Of a DNA stretch of 13,192 nt, positions 7,441-13,192 are shown piece by piece; position 1 is the stretch's first letter, and every line of letters starts with the position of its first letter. The notes below the pieces were generated by a model. It was not told where the DNA came from, did no database searches, and saw only the letters and a program-made list of their open reading frames with translations. The DNA comes from Betaproteobacteria bacterium (GTDB lineage: Bacteria; Pseudomonadota; Gammaproteobacteria; Burkholderiales; SG8-41), in NCBI GenBank assembly GCA_029863175.1, contig JAOTVX010000064.1, positions 1-13,192 of the forward strand, in the 5' to 3' direction. Made by a program: the position numbers and the translations under genes.

Positions 7441-9228
7441 ATGCAGGTGCCAGGTCTGGTGAGATTCGTGGTCAGAGCCGCTCTGTTGGCGGCGGTGGGA
7501 ATCGTCGGGCACGGCCCGGCCCACGGCGCGGAAATCGAAGGCCGGGCGCAACTGGATGTGAGCAACAATTCGGTGTGCCTTGGCTGCCATAGTAATCCCG
7601 TTTTTGCAACTCCCGGCGCCGACGAAAAAATTCGCTCGTTACACGTAAGCGAGGCGGTTTTCGCCGCCAGCGTGCACGGCAAGATGCAGTTTCCCTGCGT
7701 CACGTGCCACGTCAGGATCAAGGGGCTTCCGCACAAGAAGCCGACCGTGACGCCCGCGGAATGGCGCCGCAGCATTCCCGACCTGTGCGGAAACTGCCAC
7801 GCCAAACAACGGGCCGCCTACGAAAAGTCCGTGCATGGCGATGAGGTCATCTGGAAGAACAACGCGAAAGCGGCCGTCTGCTCGGATTGCCACCGCCCCC
7901 ATGAAGTCGAGCGTCCGGCAACCGCTTCGGCGAGGCTTGCCATCACCCAGAACTGCGGCAACTGCCACGCCAACAGCCTCAAGTCCTACACTCAAACTTA
8001 CCATGGGCAGATCACCAGGCTCGGCTATGCCTACACGGCCAAATGCTTTAACTGCCACGGCAGCCACGGCATCCAGCGCACGCGCGATCCCAACTCGAAG
8101 GTGCACCCGGATAACCGGCTGAAGACCTGCCAGCAATGCCACACCGGCGCGACCAAGGGCTTCGTCACGTTCGAGCCGCATGCGAATACCCATGATTACG
8201 GCCGTTACCCCTACATGTGGGCCGCATCGAAGTTCATGATCGCGCTCCTGCTGAGCGTGTTCGCCTTTTTCTGGACGCACTCGACGCTGTGGTTCTACCG
8301 CGAATACCGGGATCGCCGGGATCGCCGGGATCGCCGGGAGGGCGATCGCCGGGAGGACAAGAGCGCGCCCCACGTCGTAACCGGCGAGTTGCCGCAACTG
8401 CAAGGCAAGCACTTCAGCCGCTTCGGGCCGGCGTGGCGGATCGCCCACCTTGCCTTCGCTGGGAGCGTAATGATGCTGGTGTTGACCGGCATGGCGGTGT
8501 TGTACGCCGAAACGGGGTGGGCCAAGTTCATCGTCGGCGCGCTGGGCGGCCCGCGCGCGGCGGGCATCTTGCACCGGGTGAGCGCGGCCATCATGCTGGG
8601 AATATTCTTCATCCACCTCGTCTACATGGCGATCCGGGTGGTGCCAACATGGAAATTGTCCCATTGGTTCGGGCCAACCTCGCTGGTGCCGAACTGGAAG
8701 GATCTGCGGGATATGCTGGCCATGTTCGAGTGGTTCCTCGGCAAGGGACCGCGGCCGGCCTTTGACCGGTGGACGTACTGGGAGAAATTCGACTATTGGG
8801 CGGTGTTCTGGGGCATGGCCATCATTGGTGGAAGCGGCATGATGCTGGCGTTCAAGGAAACGATCGCATCGGTCCTGCCCGGCTGGGTGTTCAACGTTGC
8901 GACGCTCGTGCACGGGGAAGAAGCGATTCTCGCCGCGGTGTTCCTGTTCACCGTGCACTTCTTCAACAACCATTTCCGGCCGGACAAGTTCCCGCTGGAC
9001 ATCGTGATGTTCACCGGGGCGATTCCGCTGGAGGAGTTTAAGCGCGAGCACACCCTCGAGTACAAACGCCTGGTCCAGACCGGGCAACTCGAGAAGTATC
9101 TGGTCGACGCCCCGTCCCAGCCCATGACGCTGGGCTCCACGCTCCTCGGGTTCACGCTGATCGGCGTGGGGCTGACGCTGCTCGTGCTGGTGTTCGTTGG
9201 TTTTGCGGGCGTTCTCAACGGGAGTTAG
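7441..9228 (+). CDS. Heptaheme cytochrome c fused to a membrane cytochrome b (CbcL-like quinone oxidoreductase)
   Basis: This 595-residue protein joins a periplasmic multiheme domain to a membrane cytochrome b. A signal sequence covers about residues 1-30 (ends HGPAHGA). Seven CxxCH sites begin at residues 46, 86, 116, 147, 172, 202 and 230, with enough extra histidines (LHVS, SVHG twice, PHKK, RPHE, TYHG, GSHG) for bis-His ligation. A membrane helix at about 262-284 leads to a basic cytoplasmic linker with repeated Asp-Arg-Arg (291-299), then helices at about 334-356, 378-400, 450-472, 490-507 and 566-590. Candidate b-heme ligands are His336, His378, His392, His491 and His506. The layout resembles CbcL of Geobacter, an inner-membrane quinone oxidoreductase of extracellular electron transfer. 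ATG 7441 was chosen for the signal peptide; its ribosome binding site is poor (AGG about 12 bases away). The frame is open to a TTG at 7336, whose product would start with an unlikely basic extension. Confidence 0.88.
   Translation: MQVPGLVRFVVRAALLAAVGIVGHGPAHGAEIEGRAQLDVSNNSVCLGCHSNPVFATPGADEKIRSLHVSEAVFAASVHGKMQFPCVTCHVRIKGLPHKKPTVTPAEWRRSIPDLCGNCHAKQRAAYEKSVHGDEVIWKNNAKAAVCSDCHRPHEVERPATASARLAITQNCGNCHANSLKSYTQTYHGQITRLGYAYTAKCFNCHGSHGIQRTRDPNSKVHPDNRLKTCQQCHTGATKGFVTFEPHANTHDYGRYPYMWAASKFMIALLLSVFAFFWTHSTLWFYREYRDRRDRRDRREGDRREDKSAPHVVTGELPQLQGKHFSRFGPAWRIAHLAFAGSVMMLVLTGMAVLYAETGWAKFIVGALGGPRAAGILHRVSAAIMLGIFFIHLVYMAIRVVPTWKLSHWFGPTSLVPNWKDLRDMLAMFEWFLGKGPRPAFDRWTYWEKFDYWAVFWGMAIIGGSGMMLAFKETIASVLPGWVFNVATLVHGEEAILAAVFLFTVHFFNNHFRPDKFPLDIVMFTGAIPLEEFKREHTLEYKRLVQTGQLEKYLVDAPSQPMTLGSTLLGFTLIGVGLTLLVLVFVGFAGVLNGS
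8311..8337 (+). repeat. Three tandem copies of GATCGCCGG inside the cytochrome b fusion gene
   Basis: Three perfect 9-base units encode Asp-Arg-Arg three times in a cytoplasmic linker. A partial copy (GCGATCGCCGGGAG) follows at 8342-8355. Unit length is a multiple of three, so gain or loss of copies would keep the frame. Confidence 0.9.
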
Positions 9229-9341
9229 CGGAGATTCACCGGTCTCCCGGCGCGAGCGGTCCCGCGATCACGGCGGCGGTTGCGTGCCATGCTGCGGCTC
9301 ATGTTTCTTGATTCTTCTAGTCGCTCTAAAGCAACAGGCCG

Positions 9342-10595
9342 CTACCGCACTTCCGAATCGATCACCACGCTCACGCCATTCGCGCCCACCTGAATGGGCG
9401 CGCTGAGGCCCTGCAGGTCGCCTGGCTGCGGCACGGCGTTGGCGCTCTTCGAGACGCGCGCGCCGATCACCACTTGCGGAAAGCTTGAGAGCTTCATCGC
9501 CGGCGTCATGGCCATCGAGTCGTCGAGCGTGAACTCGAGGGGCAGATCGCGCGCCTGGCGGCGCAGGATGGCAAGCGGCATGCGCGGGCCCTGCGCGGCG
9601 CGCGCGAAGACAAAGACGGTATCGGTTGGCGCGATCTTGCCGGCGAGCTCGGGTGCAAGCTTCACGACGCCGCTCACTCGGCCGCCCGCATCAGCCGGCG
9701 CGGGCGCTAGTGCGGGCGCCGGTGCGGCGGGCGAGGCTGCCGCGAGCGCACCGCCGGCGAGGGAGCGCGCCTCGGCGATGTTCGAGCGCACGACCTGTGC
9801 AGCCTCCGAATCCGGTGGAAGCACGGTCAGCATGCGTTCCCAGTACTGGACTGCGTTGGCGTAATCCCTGCGATTGAACGCTGCCGTGGCGGCCAGCGCG
9901 AGTGCCTTGGTGTTGGCCGGGTCGATTGCCAGAGCGCGCGCGATCAGCTTCTCCGGCTCGCCCTCGAGGTTGCGCCCCTGCGCCATGCCGAGCGCGTCCG
10001 CATAGTCCGCGAGCAGCTGAGCGTCGTTGGGGGTACGCGCCGCTGCGTTGGCATAGGCCTCCACCGATTCCTTGAAGCGCCCCAGCACGGCGTAGGAGCG
10101 CGCGAGAATTCTCCAACCCTGGGGATCGTCGGGGTTTGCCCGCAGGCGCGCAGCGAGCTGCTCGATCATCGCCTCCACCTGCTGCTGGGTGACGCCGTGC
10201 GGTTCACCGGCGCCCGCAACGCGCTCTGGCACAAGGCTGTCAGGATTGCCGACCGCGAAATAAAGTCCGATTGCCACAAGCGGCACGGCTGCTCCCACGA
10301 TCACTGCGGTGAGACGGCCGGGGCGCGGGGCGCTCGCCGGCGCCACCTCGGCGTCCCTCGTGTCCTCGAGCAGCTGGCGCTCGATTTCGCGACGCGCCTC
10401 GTCGTAGCGATCCTGGCTCAACGTGCCGGCCGCAAGATCGTTCTCGAGCTCGCGCAACTGGTCGCGATAGACATTGACGTTGACTGCGCCTCGCGACACC
10501 TGCGACCCCCCGCGGCCGCGGCGCAGCAGCGGCGGCAGCACGAACGCGAGTGCGCCCGCAATGAACAGCGCGGCGAGCAGACCGAACCAGATCAT
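9342..10595 (-). CDS. ccmI: Cytochrome c maturation protein CcmI (CycH)
   Basis: CcmI (417 aa) is the apocytochrome chaperone of System I maturation; it holds the C-terminus of apocytochromes c and delivers them to CcmF/CcmH at the inner membrane. Two membrane helices lie at about residues 2-22 and 95-114, separated by a cytoplasmic segment rich in charged helix (YRDQLRELENDLAAGTLSQD is the usual motif). TPR repeats span about 138-280 (WRILARSYAVLGRFKESVEAY, ADYADALGMAQG and others). An Ala/Pro linker at 282-302 leads to a beta-rich C-terminal domain with DTVFVFARAAQGPRMPLA at 325-342. The start ATG (10595) overlaps the ccmH stop by four bases. The frame stays open far upstream across ccmH, which is only a GC-rich shadow. 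The gene is convergent with the heptaheme gene across a 113-base gap that has no clear terminator. Confidence 0.94.
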   Translation of the reverse strand: MIWFGLLAALFIAGALAFVLPPLLRRGRGGSQVSRGAVNVNVYRDQLRELENDLAAGTLSQDRYDEARREIERQLLEDTRDAEVAPASAPRPGRLTAVIVGAAVPLVAIGLYFAVGNPDSLVPERVAGAGEPHGVTQQQVEAMIEQLAARLRANPDDPQGWRILARSYAVLGRFKESVEAYANAAARTPNDAQLLADYADALGMAQGRNLEGEPEKLIARALAIDPANTKALALAATAAFNRRDYANAVQYWERMLTVLPPDSEAAQVVRSNIAEARSLAGGALAAASPAAPAPALAPAPADAGGRVSGVVKLAPELAGKIAPTDTVFVFARAAQGPRMPLAILRRQARDLPLEFTLDDSMAMTPAMKLSSFPQVVIGARVSKSANAVPQPGDLQGLSAPIQVGANGVSVVIDSEVR

Positions 10596-11080
10596 CGCGG
10601 CCGGCCTGCGCCGCCCTTGAGCAGTGTCTCGGCACGTTTGCGCTCGGCGTCGCTCAACGCGGCGGGCGCTTCGGCGCGGCGGCGATTCAGGCGCCGCACG
10701 AGCATGCCGATGCCGAGCACGGCGAGCAGCAACGGACCGAACCACAGGAGCAGCGTGGTCGCCTTCAACGGCGGGCGGTAGCGCACGAAGTCGCCGTAGC
10801 GCGCGACCATGAAGTCGATGACGTCCTGCTCGCTCTTGCCGTTTTTCAGCTGCTCGCGGATCTGGTTCCTCAGGTCGACGGCGAGGTCGGCGTTGGAGCC
10901 GGCAAGCGTTTGGTTCTGGCACACGAGGCAGCGCAGCTCCTCGGCCAGGCTCATGACGCGCTTCTCCAGCTGCGGATCGGCAGCGACCGGTGCGGCCTCG
11001 CGCGCGGCCGCGGGGAGCGCCACCACGAGCAGCAGCGCGGCGGTGAGGAAACCAGATATGCAATTGCGCGTACGCGGCAT
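10592..11080 (-). CDS. ccmH: Cytochrome c maturation protein CcmH (CycL)
   Basis: CcmH (162 aa) is the membrane-anchored thiol-redox protein that keeps apocytochrome CxxCH cysteines reduced for heme attachment, working with CcmG, CcmF and CcmI. A signal peptide covers about residues 1-26 (hydrophobic SGFLTAALLLVVALPAAA). The active-site motif LRCLVCQNQ has Cys51 and Cys54, followed by the conserved three-helix bundle (DLAVDLRNQIREQL, then MVARYGDFVRYRPP) and a membrane helix at about 108-128. The basic tail ends in the ccmI overlap. It lacks the C-terminal TPR extension of E. coli CcmH, whose role is filled here by separate CcmI. The gene follows ccmG after a 142-base gap that contains the hairpin and repeat element at 11106-11188, an unusual interruption for this operon. 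Confidence 0.95.
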   Translation of the reverse strand: MPRTRNCISGFLTAALLLVVALPAAAREAAPVAADPQLEKRVMSLAEELRCLVCQNQTLAGSNADLAVDLRNQIREQLKNGKSEQDVIDFMVARYGDFVRYRPPLKATTLLLWFGPLLLAVLGIGMLVRRLNRRRAEAPAALSDAERKRAETLLKGGAGRPR

Positions 11081-11105
11081 CGAAGCTCTCTAAGAAACCT
11101 AAATG

Positions 11106-11188
11106 GACAGGATTAAGGAATCTCTGCACGCTATCTTGTGCAGAGATTCCTTAATCCTGTTAATCATGTAAATCCTGTTAATCCTGTC
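11106..11188. repeat. Palindromic AT-rich repeat element between ccmG and ccmH
   Basis: A perfect 23 bp inverted repeat (11107-11129 against 11138-11160) with an 8-base loop is followed by four tandem 9-base units, TAATCCTGT, TAATCATGT, AAATCCTGT and TAATCCTGT (11152-11187). The outer ends, GACAGGATTA at 11106 and TAATCCTGTC ending at 11188, are themselves inverted copies, so the block looks like a bounded element. It is much richer in A+T than its surroundings and has no coding potential. Similar TAATCCTGT/ACAGGATTA arrays recur, to my recollection, in many environmental genomes. I see no convincing target-site duplication. In the ccm transcript it would form a strong hairpin without a U-tract, so processing or stability effects are more likely than termination. 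Confidence 0.85.
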
Positions 11189-11222
11189 TAATACGTCTTT
11201 GAGCGCTTTTCAACCAAATGCT

Positions 11223-11786
11223 TTACTTCTCGCGGTTGAGCTCGGCGATGAGCGGCAGGACCTTGTCCTTGACGATCGCGGGCGTCACCACGCCGATGCG
11301 CTTGTAGCGGATCACGCCGCGCTTGTCGATGACGTAGGTCTCCGGCACGCCGTAGACGCCGTAGTCGATGCCGATGCGGCCATTGATATCGTAGGCGGAG
11401 AGCTGATACGGATCGCCGTAGCGCGCAAGCCAGGCAATGCCGTCCGCGCGCTTGTCCTTGTAATTGAGCCCGACGAGCGGCACCGCCCCCGACTTGGCAA
11501 GCTCGACCAGCACCGGGTGCTCCTCGCGGCAGGCGACGCACCACGACGCCCATACGTTGAGCATCCACACCTTGCCCAGCATGTCCTTCTGCGAGAACGT
11601 TTTCTCGGGCGCGTGCAACTGCGGCAGCTCGAAGTGCGGCGCCGGCTTGTTGATGAGCGGCGACGGCACCTCCCGCGGATCGAGCTGCAAGCCGACAGCA
11701 AGCAATATCGCGAGCGCGAGGAATACGCCCAGCGGCAGCGCGAAGCGCATCATCGGAAGCTTTTGCTGCGACACCGTCTCGGACAT
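11223..11786 (-). CDS. ccmG: Cytochrome c maturation thiol-disulfide protein CcmG (DsbE)
   Basis: CcmG/DsbE (187 aa) is a membrane-tethered thioredoxin-like protein in the periplasm that passes reducing power (from CcdA or DsbD) to CcmH and apocytochromes c. An N-terminal membrane anchor covers about residues 14-33 (RFALPLGVFLALAILLAVG). The thioredoxin domain holds PAPHFELPQL, the active site WASWCVACREEHP with Cys83 and Cys86, and the cis-proline loop YGVPETYVID near 146-154, typical of the family. ATG 11786 is used; it lies four bases after the ccmF stop, consistent with coupling. A longer frame to 11852 would overlap ccmF by 62 bases with a basic tail and is less likely; ATG codons at residues 12-13 are alternatives. 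The family length of about 175-190 fits. Confidence 0.94.
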   Translation of the reverse strand: MSETVSQQKLPMMRFALPLGVFLALAILLAVGLQLDPREVPSPLINKPAPHFELPQLHAPEKTFSQKDMLGKVWMLNVWASWCVACREEHPVLVELAKSGAVPLVGLNYKDKRADGIAWLARYGDPYQLSAYDINGRIGIDYGVYGVPETYVIDKRGVIRYKRIGVVTPAIVKDKVLPLIAELNREK

Positions 11787-11790
11787 CGGC

Positions 11791-13192
11791 TCAACTTGCA
11801 GGCGATGCTTCTGCGGCTTGCGCGGTTGCGGGCTCGCGCGAAGCGCTCGCAATACGAGTACCCACCCGGTAACGCCGGTCGCTCGCCGCGAGGAGCCCGC
11901 CCAGCGCCATGATCACGCAGCCGATCCAGATCCAGTTCACGAACGGCTTGTACCAGATGCGCACGATCCACGTGCCGGGGGAAACCTCGTCGCCCATCGC
12001 GACGTAGAGGTCGCGTGTGAGACCGCGGTTGATCGCGGCCTCGGTCATCGGGTTGTTCTGCACGGTGTAGATGCGCTTCTCCGGATGAAGCATCGCAACG
12101 CGCTTGCCATCTCGGCTCACCTCGATCGTGCCGCGCGCCGCAACATAATTCGGCCCCCTGACCTGCCTCGCGCCGACGAAGCGGAATTCGTGGTCGGCAA
12201 GCCTCGTCACCTCGCCCGGCGCCATCTTCACGTCCGTCTCGCTCTGGTAACCGCTGACGAGCGTCACGCCGACGGCGAACACCGCGACGCCAATGTGCGC
12301 GGTCAACATGCCGTAATAACTGCGCGACGAGCTCTGCAGCCGCCCGAGGAAGGTCGGGGCACCGGCGCCCGGCTTGAGCCGCTGCCATAGATGGTACGCG
12401 CTGGTGGCAACGATCCAGGTCGCGAGCAGGAGCCCCAGGCTCACCATCCACGACCAGCGCCCCAGGGCGAAGGGCAGGAGCACGGCAACCACGACGCTCA
12501 CGCCCGCCGCCCAGCGCAGGCGCGTGGCGAGGTCGGGCAGGCTCGCGCTCTTCCAGCGCGCGATGGGCCCGAGGCCGAGCAGAAACATCGCCGGCGCCAT
12601 CAGGGGCACGAAGACGGACTCGAAGTACGGCGGCCCCACCGAGATCTTGCCCAGCCCCAGCGCGTCGAGCGCGAGCGGGTAGAGCGTGCCGAGCATGACC
12701 GAGCCTGCGGCCACTACCAGCAGCACATTGTTGGTGAGCAGCGCCGCTTCGCGCGAGACGAGGTCGAACGTGCCGCCGAGGCCCACGCGCGGCGCGCGCC
12801 AGGCGAACAGGGTGAGTGAGGTCCCGATCACGATGACGAGAAAAATCAAGATGAAAATGCCGCGCTCGGGATCGGTGGCGAAGGCGTGCACTGACGTGAG
12901 CACGCCGGAGCGCACGAGGAAGGTGCCGAGCAGGGAGAGCGAGAACGCCAGGATCGCGAGCAGCACGGTCCAGCTTTTGAAAGAGCCGCGCTTCTCGGTC
13001 CCTGCGAGCGAGTGAATAAGTGCGGTGCCGATGAGCCACGGCATGAAGGAGGCGTTCTCGACCGGGTCCCAGAACCACCAGCCGCCCCAGCCGAGCTCGT
13101 AGTACGCCCAGAAGCTGCCGAGCGCGATGCCGAGCGTGAGGAACAACCACGCCACCGTGGTCCACGGGCGCGACCAGCGCGCCCACGCCGCG
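11791..13192 (-). CDS. ccmF: Heme lyase CcmF (N-terminus outside the window)
   Basis: These 466 C-terminal residues belong to CcmF, the integral-membrane subunit that, with CcmH and CcmI, transfers heme from CcmE to apocytochromes c. The frame runs open to the right edge, reading WARWSRPWTTVAWLFLTLGI, so the GTG at 13155 is internal. The tryptophan-rich WWD signature WGGWWFWDPVEN, which binds heme at the periplasmic face, is followed by TALIHSLAGTEKRG and VLTSVHAFATDPERG, carrying conserved periplasmic histidines. Many membrane helices follow, then a large periplasmic domain (TDVKMAPGEVTRL to WIVRIWYKPFVNW) and a last helix near IGCVIMALGGLLAAS. CcmF is usually about 640-660 residues, so roughly 180-190 are missing here. 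It is the first visible gene of ccmFGHI and is followed after four bases by ccmG. Confidence 0.95.
   Translation of the reverse strand, partial: AAWARWSRPWTTVAWLFLTLGIALGSFWAYYELGWGGWWFWDPVENASFMPWLIGTALIHSLAGTEKRGSFKSWTVLLAILAFSLSLLGTFLVRSGVLTSVHAFATDPERGIFILIFLVIVIGTSLTLFAWRAPRVGLGGTFDLVSREAALLTNNVLLVVAAGSVMLGTLYPLALDALGLGKISVGPPYFESVFVPLMAPAMFLLGLGPIARWKSASLPDLATRLRWAAGVSVVVAVLLPFALGRWSWMVSLGLLLATWIVATSAYHLWQRLKPGAGAPTFLGRLQSSSRSYYGMLTAHIGVAVFAVGVTLVSGYQSETDVKMAPGEVTRLADHEFRFVGARQVRGPNYVAARGTIEVSRDGKRVAMLHPEKRIYTVQNNPMTEAAINRGLTRDLYVAMGDEVSPGTWIVRIWYKPFVNWIWIGCVIMALGGLLAASDRRYRVGTRIASASREPATAQAAEASPAS

Noticed and set aside
8311..8355. Repeat array considered as a CRISPR
   Set aside because: Units are 9 bases, directly adjacent without spacers, and in frame within a coding sequence.
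7639..9087. 482-residue minus-strand open frame opposite the heptaheme-cytochrome b gene
   Set aside because: The plus strand encodes seven CxxCH motifs and clear membrane helices; the minus frame is a GC-rich shadow of low complexity.
9230..9247. GGAGA/TCTCC hairpin after the heptaheme gene as a terminator
   Set aside because: Only a 5 bp stem with an 8-base loop and no T-run; too weak to call.
10596..11129. Upstream extension of the ccmI frame to about 595 residues
   Set aside because: It lies entirely across ccmH in another frame, and the ATG at 10595 gives the standard CcmI membrane N-terminus.
11107..11160. Hairpin considered as an intrinsic terminator of the ccm operon
   Set aside because: No U-tract on the transcribed minus strand, and ccmH and ccmI follow on the same strand without a visible new promoter.
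11464..12390. 308-residue plus-strand open frame opposite ccmG and ccmF
   Set aside because: Antisense shadow of two well-recognised genes, with no family resemblance.

Overview
The window is GC-rich DNA (roughly two-thirds G+C by eye) from a proteobacterium. The order gspJ-K-L-M-N, the presence of gspN, and a ccmF-G-H-I operon in System I style suggest a betaproteobacterium or a close gammaproteobacterial relative. No rRNA or marker gene is present, so this placement is inference.

Layout. (1) 1-3752, plus strand: the distal part of a type II secretion (T2SS) operon, gspJ (5' end cut off by the window), gspK, gspL, gspM and gspN, packed with 1-4 base stop/start overlaps. (2) 3753-4096: a 344-base gap with a weak hairpin, a 32-base stretch nearly identical to part of ccmI, and a good FNR-type site plus -10 element. 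(3) 4097-7077, plus strand: a two-gene porin-cytochrome module, a periplasmic decaheme c-type cytochrome of the MtrA/DmsE/PioA family and an MtrB/PioB-family outer-membrane barrel, closed by a strong intrinsic terminator. (4) 7144-7440: a second FNR-type site and -10 element with the same internal spacing as the first. (5) 7441-9228, plus strand: a fusion of a seven-heme c-type domain with a membrane cytochrome b, resembling the CbcL architecture known from Geobacter. (6) 9342 to the right edge, minus strand: cytochrome c maturation genes ccmF (cut at its N-terminus), ccmG/dsbE, ccmH and ccmI, with a palindromic AT-rich repeat element between ccmG and ccmH.

How the parts may work together. 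The fusion protein would exchange electrons with the quinone pool at the inner membrane, the decaheme protein would carry them across the periplasm, and the decaheme/barrel pair would pass them through the outer membrane. That is a complete candidate route for extracellular electron transfer, with 17 c-type hemes to be attached by the neighbouring Ccm system. No extracellular MtrC/OmcA-type cytochrome is present, so the layout is closer to iron-oxidising Mto/Pio modules than to Shewanella Mtr, but direction of electron flow cannot be read from sequence. The matched FNR-type promoters suggest induction of both units under low oxygen. The most notable items are this electron-transfer module with its twin promoters, the heptaheme-cytochrome b fusion, the ccmI-like relic at 3866-3897, and the hairpin/9-base repeat element at 11106-11188.
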